Shown here: piece after piece, positions 1 through 9,221 of the stretch | Numbering within the stretch: the first letter of the stretch is position 1 | Layout of the letters: every line of letters begins with the position of its first letter | From: Edwardsiella anguillarum ET080813 | GTDB lineage: Bacteria; Pseudomonadota; Gammaproteobacteria; Enterobacterales; Enterobacteriaceae | Direction: 5' to 3' | Length of the DNA: 64,000 nt | Assembly: GCF_000264765.2 (NCBI RefSeq) | Contig: NZ_CP006664.1 | Coordinates: 1,364,001-1,428,000 of the forward strand | Notes under the pieces: generated by a model | Databases searched by the model: none | Told to the model about the DNA's origin: nothing | Seen by the model: the letters and a program-made list of their open reading frames with translations, nothing else | Made by a program: the position numbers and the translations under genes

Positions 1-1872
1 ATCGCAGCCAAACACAAACTTCACGCCGTGATCGGCGACAAACTCGATATCGTGGGCGATCAGTTCTCCCGGGATGCGGAACTGCGGAATGATGTTCTTC
101 ACCACCCCTCCGGCGTTGGCCTCGCGCTCAAACAGGGTCACTGGATGCCCGGCGCGCGCCAGGAAGTAACCGGCGGAGAGGCCGGCGGGACCGGCGCCGA
201 TCACCGCCACCGGGTGCTTGTTCCCAGAGCCGGCCGGCTTGTGCCAGCGCTGCTTGTACTCCTGCCAGCCGCGCTCCAGTGCCACCTTCTTCAGCTCGCG
301 GATATTCAGCGCACTGTCATAGTCCAGGCGGGTACAGTTGTACTGACACTGGTGGTCGCAGATATGGCCGGTAATCGCCGGCAGCGCGTTACGCTGATAG
401 ATCACCGCCAGCGCGTCGGCATAGCGCCCTTCGCCCATCAGGCGGATATATTCCGGAATGTCCTGCTTAATGGCGCAGGCGGTGACGCAGGGCGCCACAT
501 AGCAGTCGGTCTGCGGCAGCGGGCCGCCGGCGTCGATGCGATCGTCGGACTTCCACTGCTTCTGGGTGTACTCCATGCTGACCGCGCGGGCGGCCAACGC
601 CTCCAGCCGGGCGACGTCCACCTTCGGCATATCCCAATATTCAGAGCGATCCAGCTCGCGCATGCATTCGGTCAGGCGCAGGTAGCCGCCCGGCTTCAGC
701 AGGTCGGTCGCCATGGTGATCGGCCGGATACCGGTCTCGAAGATATCGCGGATGTTGAATTTACTGGCGCCGCCGGAGTAGGAGATCGGCAGCTCGCCGT
801 TAAAGGCACGCGACAGCACCGCCGCCACGTTGATGGAGAGCGGGAACAGCGCGCGGCCGGACATGTACATCTCTCCGCCGGGCAGCGCCCCTTTATTGTT
901 GATGGTGCCCAGGGTATTGGTCAGCTTAACGCCAAAGCTCAACTGCTTCTCCCGCCCCAGTGTCATCAGACGCTGCAGCATCTCCAGCGCCTGCGCCAGC
1001 TTCAGATCGTGATCGAAGGACTCCTCTTTCAGACCGATGTAGTCAAAGCCACAGGTATCGAGGATCTCGCGCACCCGCGCATAGCCCAACAGGGTCGGAT
1101 TCAGCTTCACAAAGGTGTTCAGATGCTTCTCTTCCAGCATGTAGCGGCAGATCGCTTCAATCTCGTCCGGCGGACAGCCGTGCATGGTCGACAGGGTGAC
1201 GCCGTGCGCCATGTCCGCGGGGATACCCGCGGCCAGCGCCGCCAGACGATCGCGCCGCTCAACCAGCCCCAGCCGGGACAGGAAAGCCTCGTCGCCGACC
1301 CAGCGCGCCAGGATGCGGCGATATTCGGCAAACTTAGGATGCTTGGCGGAGTCCATCATGTCGTGGATGAATTGCTGCATCGGCGGCTGCTTGATGCCGT
1401 CGAGGTTATACCCCACGCTCATATTGAAAATGAAGGATTTGGCCTCGCCCCGGGTGCGCGGATCGAAGATCTCCTCCAGCAGATGCAGGGCAAACCAGGC
1501 TTTCAGGTACTCATCGTGCGCCTTCAGCAGCGTGAACTCGGTGGACCACTCGGTGTTGAAGCACTCGTCTTCCGCATCGATACAGGGTTTATCCAGCTCC
1601 AGCCGATCGAGGATCTGCACGGTCTTCAGTTCGATAAAACGACCGCCGGTCAGCCAGGAGACGATGATGTTTTGCGCCAGCTGGGTATGGGGGCCGGCGG
1701 CAGGGCCGATGGGGGTCTCACAGGTTTCACCGAACACCTTGATCAGGCGCTGATTATCCTTACGGTAAAACTGCTGCTCGGGAATACCAAAGATAGAGCG
1801 GCTTTGATGGTATTCATCAAAAATGCGCGTCAGAAGCTCCTCAAACGGAACGGGACGCATAATATCACCCAT
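1..1872 (-). CDS. ygfK: YgfK, putative selenate reductase-type flavin/iron-sulfur oxidoreductase subunit (C-terminus outside window)
   Basis: The first 624 codons are present; E. coli YgfK is about 1030 residues, so roughly 40% is cut off by the window edge. The start at 1872 gives MGDIMRPVPFEELL and has a purine-rich GGAGAG just upstream. The N-terminal half resembles a dihydroorotate dehydrogenase-like barrel (STMHGCPPDE, KLNPTLLGY). A ferredoxin-type cysteine set follows at about residues 455-512 (CYVAPCVTAC, then CDHQCQYNC). The nucleotide-binding loop VIGAGPAGLSAG lies near residue 556, as in glutamate synthase small-subunit relatives. In E. coli the gene belongs to a cluster linked to molybdenum hydroxylases and anaerobic purine/urate use; the exact reaction is not settled. 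It is preceded by a sigma54-type promoter and a CRP site. Confidence 0.93.
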   Translation of the reverse strand, partial: MGDIMRPVPFEELLTRIFDEYHQSRSIFGIPEQQFYRKDNQRLIKVFGETCETPIGPAAGPHTQLAQNIIVSWLTGGRFIELKTVQILDRLELDKPCIDAEDECFNTEWSTEFTLLKAHDEYLKAWFALHLLEEIFDPRTRGEAKSFIFNMSVGYNLDGIKQPPMQQFIHDMMDSAKHPKFAEYRRILARWVGDEAFLSRLGLVERRDRLAALAAGIPADMAHGVTLSTMHGCPPDEIEAICRYMLEEKHLNTFVKLNPTLLGYARVREILDTCGFDYIGLKEESFDHDLKLAQALEMLQRLMTLGREKQLSFGVKLTNTLGTINNKGALPGGEMYMSGRALFPLSINVAAVLSRAFNGELPISYSGGASKFNIRDIFETGIRPITMATDLLKPGGYLRLTECMRELDRSEYWDMPKVDVARLEALAARAVSMEYTQKQWKSDDRIDAGGPLPQTDCYVAPCVTACAIKQDIPEYIRLMGEGRYADALAVIYQRNALPAITGHICDHQCQYNCTRLDYDSALNIRELKKVALERGWQEYKQRWHKPAGSGNKHPVAVIGAGPAGLSAGYFLARAGHPVTLFEREANAGGVVKNIIPQFRIPGELIAHDIEFVADHGVKFVFGCD

Positions 1873-1953
1873 GACTCTCTCCTTGCTGCGACATAACGCT
1901 GATATCGATTTACCGGGGTGCGTCCTGCGCACACCGGCGGCTACCCAGATATC

Positions 1954-1969
1954 AGCAACAATCACGCCA
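1954..1969 (-). promoter_or_regulatory. Sigma54 (-24/-12) promoter candidate for ygfK
   Basis: The minus strand reads TGGCGTGATTGTTGCT, with GG and GC separated by exactly 10 bases, as sigma54 requires; TGGC, the G at position 7 and TTGCT all fit the consensus. Transcription would start near 1943, giving a leader of about 70 bases before ygfK. The cluster encodes its own sigma54 activator (YgeV), which makes the match more credible. This is inferred by eye, not from a matrix score. Confidence 0.6.
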
Positions 1970-2030
1970 GATGTTTATTCCTATTCCTTGGATGATAAAA
2001 ATCGTGAGTAATATCTAATTGTTTTATCTA

Positions 2031-2050
2031 TTTGTGAAATAGCTCACATG
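2031..2050. promoter_or_regulatory. CRP-binding site upstream of ygfK
   Basis: TGTGA at 2033-2037 and TCACA at 2044-2048 are separated by six bases, a perfect match to the two CRP half-sites. The site is centred about 97 bases upstream of the predicted sigma54 start of ygfK, in the usual range for an upstream activator or for CRP modulation of a sigma54 promoter. The 343-base gap between ygfK and mocA holds this site, the -24/-12 element and otherwise AT-rich sequence with no gene that I can support. Confidence 0.7.
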
Positions 2051-2215
2051 AGCCAAATGAGAATATAAATCAATAAACCACGACGGCCTCCGCGCCGCTT
2101 ATTCAGCGACGGAGAGATTATCAAAAAAAGAGAGGCTGTATCACTTTGATATGCGAATTCCGCGATAATTATTTTAACTGTGAACGCAATCGCTTAAATA
2201 TAAAAAGTAAACGTC

Positions 2216-2809
2216 TTACTTACCCAACAGCAATTGATAGGCCTGCGGAGTATCGACATCCAGAATAATTTCAGGCGCATTTATATCAAGATAACGATAA
2301 TCCTTTGCTAACAAATATTCACGCATGCTGCGCTGAGGATAAGCCTGCTCGGTCTGCGGCAGCAGCGCACGCGGCAGCAGCACAGGATGGCCGGGTATCC
2401 CCCGATAGCGCGGCATCAGGGCATAGGGGCCGCGCCGCTGCCACAGGAGGGAAAACAGCGCCGGCGTCAAACAGGGAATATCGCCATGGCTAATAAAGCA
2501 GTAGTCGCTTTGCACCGCCGCCGCGCCGCAGCGAACGGAGGAAAATAACCCGCTGCGATAATCCAGATTAACCACCGTACGAATTCTCGGATGGTCCCCG
2601 TAGCGCTGCAGCAATTCGTCTGCACGAAAGCCAACCACTAATATAATTTGCTGACAAAACCCCAATGCGTTATTAATACTGGCATCCAGAAGGGTGCCAC
2701 CGCGATAGGGCAGCATCATTTTCCACTGTCCCATCCGCGAAGAGAGCCCCGCGGCGGTAATGATCCCCTCGACCGCCTCGGGAATAATATTCTCTGTTAG
2801 CTGCATCAT
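2216..2809 (-). CDS. mocA: MocA, molybdenum cofactor cytidylyltransferase
   Basis: A MobA-like nucleotidyltransferase of 197 residues that transfers CMP to molybdopterin, making the cytosine dinucleotide cofactor of xanthine dehydrogenase-family hydroxylases. The nucleotide-binding signature ITAAGLSSRMGQWKMMLP is almost identical to E. coli MocA (YgfJ). The metal-binding HGDIP and the family motif GIPGHP are also present. A longer reading from 2860 adds 17 residues not found in E. coli; the ATG at 2809, with an adjacent second ATG at 2806 and GGA upstream, fits the family better. It lies between ygfK and yqeC, and its product would serve the same hydroxylases that YqeB and YqeC help mature. 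Confidence 0.9.
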   Translation of the reverse strand: MMQLTENIIPEAVEGIITAAGLSSRMGQWKMMLPYRGGTLLDASINNALGFCQQIILVVGFRADELLQRYGDHPRIRTVVNLDYRSGLFSSVRCGAAAVQSDYCFISHGDIPCLTPALFSLLWQRRGPYALMPRYRGIPGHPVLLPRALLPQTEQAYPQRSMREYLLAKDYRYLDINAPEIILDVDTPQAYQLLLGK

Positions 2810-2975
2810 TCTATTTTTCCACTGGATTAGGAGCATAGCGCCGCGCCCTGTCGGCATCATGATGGCAATTGCAGCCCGCAGACATCGACGTCACGCACCG
2901 CCGCCGAAGGCGGCGCGCGGACGCAACGCGATGAATAAAAATGGCCGCAGGGAACCGGTTCTATTAATAGCACAT

Positions 2976-3791
2976 ATGCCGAATGCCATGATACCCGAAC
3001 TGCAGGACGTACTGAGGGACTGCCATGCGGAGACCGGTCCGCTGCTGATCAGCCTGATCGGCGCCGGCGGAAAAACCAGCGCCCTACGCTGGCTAGCGCG
3101 CGCCTTTGCCGAACGCGGCCAGCGAGTGATGGTCACCACCACCACCCGCATGTATCTGCCCGACACGCTCCCCACTCTGTTTTGCCATCAGCTAGCAGCC
3201 TTACCGGCTGACGCGCTGCGCGCGGCGATCACCGCCTGCTTCGCCACCTGGGACCCTGTCCAGGGTAAGGTGCGAGGCTTTACCCCGGCCCAGATCGATG
3301 CCCTGTCCCAGTGCCGTCTGGCCGATGTGATCTTGGTGGAGGCCGATGGGGCACATCACCTAGCGATGAAGGCGCCTGCGGGGCACGAACCTTGCATCCC
3401 TGAGCGTAGCCATTGCGTGATCGCGGTGAGCGGGGGACAAACGCTAGGGCATCCCGTCGGCGCACAGAACGTACACCGTTGGCCGCTGTTCGCCGCCCGC
3501 AGCGGCCTGGCGGAGGGAGAACGCCTGGATATGGCGGCGATGAGCCGCTTCATTCGCCATCCGAACGGTATGTTTAAGGGCGTCCCCGATGGGGCTCGGC
3601 GGGTCTGGCTGATCAACCGCTTTTATCAATCTGATAACGTCACGGACGCCAGCCTGTATGCCCTGCTTAACGACGGGACGCTGGACGCCGTCTGGCTCGG
3701 CGCCGTCCGTGAACAGCCCCCGATTACGCGCATTCTGCAGCGCCATGACAACAACGATCCCCGCGCAGGCCCGCCGCCGCGCCGGGAATAA
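2976..3791 (+). CDS. yqeC: YqeC, selenium cofactor/molybdenum hydroxylase maturation protein
   Basis: A P-loop protein of 271 residues from this start. The nucleotide-binding loop LIGAGGKTSALRWL is followed by MVTTTTRMYLP and VILVEADGAHHLAMK, all typical of the YqeC family linked to selenium-dependent molybdenum hydroxylases. The start is uncertain: in-frame ATGs exist at 2931, 2976 and 2988, none with a strong ribosome site; 2976 leaves a short N-terminus before the P-loop, as in the family. It is divergent from mocA and 28 bases upstream of yqeB, so the two are probably co-transcribed. The biochemical activity is not firmly known. Confidence 0.85.
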   Translation: MPNAMIPELQDVLRDCHAETGPLLISLIGAGGKTSALRWLARAFAERGQRVMVTTTTRMYLPDTLPTLFCHQLAALPADALRAAITACFATWDPVQGKVRGFTPAQIDALSQCRLADVILVEADGAHHLAMKAPAGHEPCIPERSHCVIAVSGGQTLGHPVGAQNVHRWPLFAARSGLAEGERLDMAAMSRFIRHPNGMFKGVPDGARRVWLINRFYQSDNVTDASLYALLNDGTLDAVWLGAVREQPPITRILQRHDNNDPRAGPPPRRE

Positions 3792-3819
3792 CAACAAGGC
3801 AGTCGACATTGAGGTCGTT

Positions 3820-5412
3820 ATGAATATCTTTGCACAAGCTGCGCAACTCGAGGAACAAAACCGCCCGTTCGCCATGGCCCAAATTATCGAGAGCCGTGGC
3901 TCCACGCCGCGCCATTCGGCGCAGATGCTGGTACTGAAAGACGGCGGCATCATCGGCACCATCGGCGGCGGCATGATCGAACGGCTGGTCATTGAACAGG
4001 CCATGCAGGCGCTGGCCGAACGCAAGCCGCGCGTATTCCACGGACGCATGGCGCGCAGTGGTCAGGACGCCGTCGGCTCTGACTGCGGCGGCGCCATGTC
4101 GGTCTATATCGACGTGCACGGCCTACGCCCGCGTCTGGTACTGATCGGCGCCGGCCACGTCAACCGTGCCATCGCCCACGCCGCCGCCTCGCTGGGCTTT
4201 GACATCCACGTCGGCGATACTTATCAGGAGAGTCTGGATCCGGCACTCTTTCCTGCGGGCACTCGCCTACACCACGCCGACAGCTATACCCATCTCATCG
4301 CGGCGATGCAGATCGAAGCGGAGAGCTTTGTCATCATCGCCACCAACAGCCAGGATAAGGAAGCCCTCGACTGTCTGATCGATAAGCCGCTGTATTACCT
4401 AGGGCTGTTAGGTAGTCGTCGCAAGGTGCAGACCTTCTGCCAGCAGCTGCGCCAGAGCGGTATCGACGAGGAGCACTTAGCACGCCTGCACGCCCCCATA
4501 GGCTATAACATCGGCGCCGAAACACCGGAAGAGATCGCCGTCAGCATTCTGGCCGAAGTGCTGCAGATCAAAAACCGCGCCGCCGGCGGCCTGATGAAAC
4601 AGAATATCCGTCTGCAGCGCAACCGCCTGGTGGCGATCCGCGGCGCCGGCGATATCGCTACCGGCGTGGCGCTGAGGCTGTACCACGCCGGGTTTCAGGT
4701 ACTGATGCTGGAGGTGGCCAAGCCGACGGTGATCCGCCGCAGCGTCGCCTTTGCCCAGGCCGTCTTCGACGGGGAGAGTACGGTCGAGGGCGTCACCGCC
4801 CGCCGCGCCGATGGCGCAGAGCAGGCCTTCAGCCTGACCGAACAGGGGATCATCCCGGTACTGGTCGATCCGCAGTGCCTCACGCTGGCTGAGCTGCAGC
4901 CCCACTATCTGGTCGATGCGATCCTGGCTAAGCAGAATCTGGGGACGCGGCGCGATATGGCCCCGGTGACCGTCGCCCTCGGTCCCGGCTTCGAGGCCGG
5001 CCAAGACTGCGATGCGGTGATCGAAACCAACCGCGGACACCACCTGGGGCGGGTGATCTACCGCGGCTTTGCCCAGGCCAATACCGGGATCCCGGGCAAC
5101 ATTAACGGTCATACCACCCGCCGGGTGATCCGCGCCCCGCACGCCGGCATTATGCACTGCTGCGTTAAGCTGGGCGATCTGGTCAACGAGGGCGATATTA
5201 TCGCCCATATCGATACGACGCCGGTGGTCTCTCCGCTGCAGGGTATGGTACGCGGCCTGCTGATCGAGGGGCTGGAGGTCAGCGCCGGGTTTAAGATCGG
5301 CGACGTCGATCCGCGCGGCGCGCAGGCCGACTACACCACCGTCTCCGATAAAGCGCGCGCCATCGGCGGCGCGGTGCTGGAGGCGATGATGAAGCTGAGC
5401 CCGCGCCCCTAG
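3820..5412 (+). CDS. yqeB: YqeB, XdhC-like selenium-dependent molybdenum hydroxylase accessory protein
   Basis: A two-part protein of 530 residues. The N-terminal half is XdhC/CoxI-like (IIESRGSTPRHSAQM, GTIGGGMIE, then a Rossmann segment LVLIGAGHVNRAIAHAAASLG and GLLGSRRK). The C-terminal half (from about residue 265, AIRGAGDIATGVALRL, to the biotinyl-like HAGIMHCCVKLGDLVNEGDII) belongs to the family found only with selenium-dependent molybdenum hydroxylases. XdhC proteins bind the molybdenum cofactor and help sulfurate it before insertion. The ATG at 3820 has GAGG eight to nine bases upstream. A strong hairpin with T-runs follows at 5437. Confidence 0.9.
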   Translation: MNIFAQAAQLEEQNRPFAMAQIIESRGSTPRHSAQMLVLKDGGIIGTIGGGMIERLVIEQAMQALAERKPRVFHGRMARSGQDAVGSDCGGAMSVYIDVHGLRPRLVLIGAGHVNRAIAHAAASLGFDIHVGDTYQESLDPALFPAGTRLHHADSYTHLIAAMQIEAESFVIIATNSQDKEALDCLIDKPLYYLGLLGSRRKVQTFCQQLRQSGIDEEHLARLHAPIGYNIGAETPEEIAVSILAEVLQIKNRAAGGLMKQNIRLQRNRLVAIRGAGDIATGVALRLYHAGFQVLMLEVAKPTVIRRSVAFAQAVFDGESTVEGVTARRADGAEQAFSLTEQGIIPVLVDPQCLTLAELQPHYLVDAILAKQNLGTRRDMAPVTVALGPGFEAGQDCDAVIETNRGHHLGRVIYRGFAQANTGIPGNINGHTTRRVIRAPHAGIMHCCVKLGDLVNEGDIIAHIDTTPVVSPLQGMVRGLLIEGLEVSAGFKIGDVDPRGAQADYTTVSDKARAIGGAVLEAMMKLSPRP

Positions 5413-5436
5413 TGCGCGACCGGAGAGTCAGACAGT

Positions 5437-5467
5437 AAAAAGGGGCGCCAAGCGCCCCTTTCGTTTT
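5437..5467. terminator. Bidirectional terminator between yqeB and yqeA
   Basis: A perfect GC-rich stem (AGGGGCGC/GCGCCCCT with loop CAA) is flanked by A-runs on the left and T-runs on the right, so it can end transcription from both converging genes, yqeB (+) and yqeA (-). Confidence 0.85.
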
Positions 5468-5476
5468 TCCCTGCGC

Positions 5477-6409
5477 TTACTGGCACACCACGGTGCCGGT
5501 TTTCCCCTCGATCCCCTCTTTGGCTTTATCCAATACGGTGATCAGCGCCTCGCGCCCCGGACGGGTGCGCGCAAAGGAGAGCGCCGCCTCGACCTTGGGC
5601 AGCATGGAGCCCTTGGCGAAGTGCCCCTCATCGATAAAGCGCTGGGCATCCTCCAGGCTCAGGCGATCGAGCCACTGCTGGTTCGGCTTACCAAAGTTGA
5701 TGGCGACCTTCTCCACCGCCGTCAGGATGATCAGCATGTCGGCATCGATCATCTCCGCCAGCTTGGCGCTGGCCCAGTCCTTGTCGATCACCGCGCTGGC
5801 GCCGCGTAGGTGATTACCCTCGCGGATCACCGGGATCCCGCCGCCGCCGACGGTGATCACTACCTGGCCGGCGTTGATCATCGCCTTGACGGTCTCTTTC
5901 TCAATAATGTCCACCGGCTTCGGCGAGGCGACAACGCGGCGATAGCCGCGCCCGGCGTCCTCTTTCATGTTGTAGCCGTTGCGCGTCAGGATCTCCGCCT
6001 CCTGCTGCGTGAAGAAGGAGCCGATCGGCTTGCACGGATTGAGGAAGGCAGGATCCTTACCATCCACCTCAACCTGAGTGATCAGCGTCGCTACCGGCGT
6101 ATCCATCCCCCGATCCCGCAGCTCCTCACGTAGCGCATTCTGCAGATCGTAGCCGATATATCCTTGACTCAACGCGACGCAGACCGACATCGGCAGCATC
6201 GGCGTATGGGCCTCGGTTTTCGCCGCCGCCTCAAACGCCTGGTTGATCATCCCCACCTGCGGACCGTTGCCGTGGGTGACCACCACCTGGTGCCCCTGGG
6301 CGATCAAATCGACAATCGCCCGCGCCGTGGTCTTCACCGCCTTCATCTGTTCGGCCAGCCCCTCGCCCAGTGCGTTGCCCCCCAGCGCGAGCACGATTTT
6401 TTTCTTCAT
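5477..6409 (-). CDS. yqeA: YqeA, carbamate kinase
   Basis: An amino acid kinase of 310 residues, the same length as E. coli YqeA and highly similar. It would convert carbamoyl phosphate plus ADP into ATP, CO2 and ammonia, the energy-yielding end of the pathway. Visible motifs: LALGGNALGEG, VTHGNGPQVGMINQ, VVITVGGGGIPVI and DADMLIILTAVEKV. Two ATGs stand side by side (6412 and 6409); the second is better spaced from GAGGA and matches E. coli. It is the last gene of the ygeW-ygeX-ygeY-hyuA-yqeA series. Confidence 0.95.
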   Translation of the reverse strand: MKKKIVLALGGNALGEGLAEQMKAVKTTARAIVDLIAQGHQVVVTHGNGPQVGMINQAFEAAAKTEAHTPMLPMSVCVALSQGYIGYDLQNALREELRDRGMDTPVATLITQVEVDGKDPAFLNPCKPIGSFFTQQEAEILTRNGYNMKEDAGRGYRRVVASPKPVDIIEKETVKAMINAGQVVITVGGGGIPVIREGNHLRGASAVIDKDWASAKLAEMIDADMLIILTAVEKVAINFGKPNQQWLDRLSLEDAQRFIDEGHFAKGSMLPKVEAALSFARTRPGREALITVLDKAKEGIEGKTGTVVCQ

Positions 6410-6492
6410 CATATCCTCACTCGTATGTTGTTGGACCGGACTGCATCCCGTCGCGCAAGCTTCCCGGCGGTATGCGGGCGCAGCCGTACTGC

Positions 6493-7878
6493 TTATACCG
6501 GTGCCTGAAACGCCTTCCGCTTCAGGAAACGCCCGCGCCCCGGCTCGGCGCTAAACTCACCCTCACTGAAAATACGCTCGCCGCGCGCCAGGGTATGGCG
6601 AATGGCTCCCCGGCATACCATGCCCTCATAGGGGCTGTAGTCGGCGTTGTCATGTAAGTCGCCGTGTCGCACCGTCGTCGTCCGGCGCGGATCGATGATC
6701 ACTACGTCGGCGTCGGCGCCCGGCGCGATCACCCCCTTCTGCGGCCACAGCCCAAACAGGCGCGCTGGGGTCGCGCTAGTTAGCGACACGAAATGCGCCA
6801 GCGAGATACGCCCGGTCATCACCCCGGCGGAGAACAGCAGCAGCATCCGGTTCTCCACCCCCGGCAGGCCGTTAGGACAGCGACTGAAGTTGCCGCTGGA
6901 GAGCGCCAGACGCTGGCGGTAGGGGAAAGTGCAGTGGTCGGTGGCCACCACATCGATGGCGCCGTCGCTGATGCCGCACCACAGGGCGTCCTGTTCGCGC
7001 AGGTTGCGCAGCGGCGGACTGAGAATAAACTTCAGGCCGTCCTCACGCAGATAGCTGCGTTCATCCAGCAGCAGATACTGCGGGCAGGTCTCGACCCACA
7101 CCGGCTGATGGCGCGCGCGGGCCAGACGCAGGTAGTCCAGCCCCAGCCCGTTGGACAGGTGAACGATATACAGCGGTGCATTGCCGGCCAGCTGCGCCAG
7201 GTTAATCATCCGGGCGATGGCCTCCGCCTCGCACTCCAAGGGACGGCTGCGGGCGTGAAAGATCGGCGCGACCTCGCCTTGCGCCAGATAATGGGCGCGC
7301 CGCTGGGCGATGGCGGCATCGTTCTCCGGGTGCACCGTGGTCAGCGCGCCGACCTGGTGCAGACGGCGCAGCGCGCGTAGCACCGCATCGTCGTCCAGCT
7401 TGAAACCGTAGGTCAGATAGAGCTTAAAGCTGCTGATCCCCTCTTCATGCACCATCGAGGCCATCTCGTCGAGGATCGCCTCGTCGATATGCTGGATCAC
7501 CCCGTGGAAACTGTAGTCGATCACCGCCTTATCCGCGGCGTAGCCGTGATAGGCTGCCAGCTGATGGTGCAGAGAGCAGCCCTTCGGGCCAAAGCCCATA
7601 TGGTCGATAATGGTTGTTGTACCGCCACACGCCGCCGCGCGGGTACCGGTAAAAAAATCATCACAGCTGCGGGCCAGACCGACATCGATATTAAAGTGGG
7701 TATGTACGTCCACCCCGCCGGGCATCACATAGCACCCGTCGGCGTCGATCACTTCATCTGCCTCGTCCTCCGACAGGCCGGGCTCCAGACGGCTGATAAT
7801 GCCGTGTTCGATCAGCACGTCCGCGCGCCGTTCGCCGTCATGATTCACCACCGTGCCGTTTTTAATCAGGCTTTTCAT
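6493..7878 (-). CDS. hyuA: HyuA, dihydropyrimidinase-type cyclic amidohydrolase (D-phenylhydantoinase)
   Basis: A metal-dependent cyclic amidohydrolase of 461 residues, the same length as E. coli HyuA. Metal ligands are all present: GGVDVHTHF, the carbamylated lysine in SSFKLYLTY, TVHPENDA, YIVHLSNG and VVATDHCTF. It opens hydantoin- or dihydropyrimidine-like rings; in this cluster a ureide or ring-opened purine product is the likely natural substrate (inference). The ATG at 7878 (MKSLIKNGTVV) matches E. coli; an upstream extension to 7908 runs into an intercistronic hairpin and is rejected. It is co-directional with yqeA and ygeY. Confidence 0.95.
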   Translation of the reverse strand: MKSLIKNGTVVNHDGERRADVLIEHGIISRLEPGLSEDEADEVIDADGCYVMPGGVDVHTHFNIDVGLARSCDDFFTGTRAAACGGTTTIIDHMGFGPKGCSLHHQLAAYHGYAADKAVIDYSFHGVIQHIDEAILDEMASMVHEEGISSFKLYLTYGFKLDDDAVLRALRRLHQVGALTTVHPENDAAIAQRRAHYLAQGEVAPIFHARSRPLECEAEAIARMINLAQLAGNAPLYIVHLSNGLGLDYLRLARARHQPVWVETCPQYLLLDERSYLREDGLKFILSPPLRNLREQDALWCGISDGAIDVVATDHCTFPYRQRLALSSGNFSRCPNGLPGVENRMLLLFSAGVMTGRISLAHFVSLTSATPARLFGLWPQKGVIAPGADADVVIIDPRRTTTVRHGDLHDNADYSPYEGMVCRGAIRHTLARGERIFSEGEFSAEPGRGRFLKRKAFQAPV

Positions 7879-7899
7879 CGTCGAGACTCCGCAAAGAGA

Positions 7900-7922
7900 C
7901 CCCGGCACGCACGGTGCCGGGG
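7900..7922 (-). other. Intercistronic hairpin between ygeY and hyuA
   Basis: A perfect 9-bp stem (CCCCGGCAC/GTGCCGGGG) with a five-base loop, with no U-run after it on the coding strand. It could stabilise the 3' end of a processed ygeY message or attenuate readthrough. Confidence 0.55.
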
Positions 7923-7937
7923 CAGATAGCGTCAGAA

Positions 7938-9155
7938 TTACTTCTTCAACTGCTCAAGATAGGTCAGCGGGATGGCGGCATACATCGCCGCGCAGGTCAC
8001 CAGGTGATCCTTCCAGGTCTTCTCGTTCGGCGCGTGCGCCTCCGGCTCTTTACCCGGACCAAAGCCGATCACCGGGATACCGTGGCGGCCCATGATGGAG
8101 ACGCCGTTGGTGGAGAAGGTCCACTTGTCGACCACCGGCTGCTTATGGAACAGCCCCTGGTAAGCCTGGCTCAGGGTTTTCACCGTGACATGATCCTCTT
8201 CGACCTTCCAGGTGGGGAAGTAGCATTCGGTCGGATAGACCAGCCCGGTGTAGGAGGGACGATCGTAGTTATACATGGAGACGGTGGCGTTGGCCGCCTG
8301 CACCGCCGGCAGCGCGCGGATCTCCTCCAGCGCCCCTTCCCAGGTCTCGCCCCAGGTCAGGCGGCGGTCGATGGAGACGGCACAGCTGTCGGCCACAGCG
8401 CAGCGGCTCGGTGAGGTGAAGAAGATCTCGGAGACGGTCAGGGTCCCCTTGCCGAGGAACTCATCATACCCCAGGCTCTGCGACAGCTCCTGCAGTTCGT
8501 TGAGGATCGGCCCCATCTTGAAGATGGCATTGTCGCCGCGCTCCGGCGCGGAGCCGTGACAGCTGACGCCCTGCACGTCGATACGGATCTCCATGCGTCC
8601 GCGCTGGCCGCGATAGATCTGGCAATCGGTCGGCTCGGTGCTGACCACAAACTCCGGGCGGATCTTAGATTGCTCGATGATGTACTGCCAGCACAGGCCG
8701 TCGCAGTCCTCCTCCTGAACGGTACCGGTCACCAGCAGGGTATACTGATCCTCCAGCCCCAGATCCTTGATGATCTTGCCGGCATACACCATGGAGGCCA
8801 TGCCCCCTTCCTGATCCGACGCGCCGCGCCCGCCGATCAGATCGTCGGTCTCCATCCCCTCATAGGGGTCGAAGGTCCAGTTTTTGATGTTGCCGATGCC
8901 GACGGTGTCGATGTGGGCATCCATGGCGATCAGGTGCGGACCGTGGCCCACATAGCCCAGCACGTTGCCCATCGGGTCGATCTCAACCCGATCGAAGCCC
9001 ACCTTCTCCATCTCTTCTTTGATGCGCTGCACGACGCGCTTTTCATCACAGCTTTCACTGGGGATGGCAATCATGTCGCGCAGGAAACGGGACATGTCGT
9101 CTTTATACTGATGCGCCTTCTCCAGAATCATATCGAACGGAACTTGCTTAGCCAT
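7938..9155 (-). CDS. ygeY: YgeY, M20-family metallohydrolase (deacetylase/carbamoylase type)
   Basis: A 405-residue M20/ArgE/DapE-type zinc hydrolase. Metal and catalytic residues are visible in [26 protein letters not shown], the general-base pair [20 protein letters not shown] and the C-terminal [10 protein letters not shown]. Members hydrolyse amide bonds of N-acyl or N-carbamoyl amino acids; the substrate of YgeY is not established, though genetic work on the homologous cluster ties it to anaerobic urate breakdown. It lies between hyuA and ygeX, where release of an amino group before the diaminopropionate step would make sense (inference). Confidence 0.92.
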   Translation of the reverse strand: MAKQVPFDMILEKAHQYKDDMSRFLRDMIAIPSESCDEKRVVQRIKEEMEKVGFDRVEIDPMGNVLGYVGHGPHLIAMDAHIDTVGIGNIKNWTFDPYEGMETDDLIGGRGASDQEGGMASMVYAGKIIKDLGLEDQYTLLVTGTVQEEDCDGLCWQYIIEQSKIRPEFVVSTEPTDCQIYRGQRGRMEIRIDVQGVSCHGSAPERGDNAIFKMGPILNELQELSQSLGYDEFLGKGTLTVSEIFFTSPSRCAVADSCAVSIDRRLTWGETWEGALEEIRALPAVQAANATVSMYNYDRPSYTGLVYPTECYFPTWKVEEDHVTVKTLSQAYQGLFHKQPVVDKWTFSTNGVSIMGRHGIPVIGFGPGKEPEAHAPNEKTWKDHLVTCAAMYAAIPLTYLEQLKK

Positions 9156-9179
9156 TATATTCTTCTCCAGTGGTGATCC

Positions 9180-9194
9180 CCCCGCTGGGCGGGG
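9180..9194 (-). other. Intercistronic hairpin between ygeX and ygeY
   Basis: A short GC-only stem, CCCCGC/GCGGGG with loop TGG, just upstream of the ygeY ribosome site. It is one of three hairpins that separate successive genes of this operon. Confidence 0.4.
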
Positions 9195-9221
9195 AGCATG
9201 AATTCAACGATGCCCCCGCGC

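Noticed and set aside
28-1896. A 622-codon open frame on the + strand across the whole of ygfK
   Set aside because: It is the antisense shadow of ygfK: no ribosome site, no family resemblance and odd composition, while the minus-strand frame is a recognisable protein throughout.
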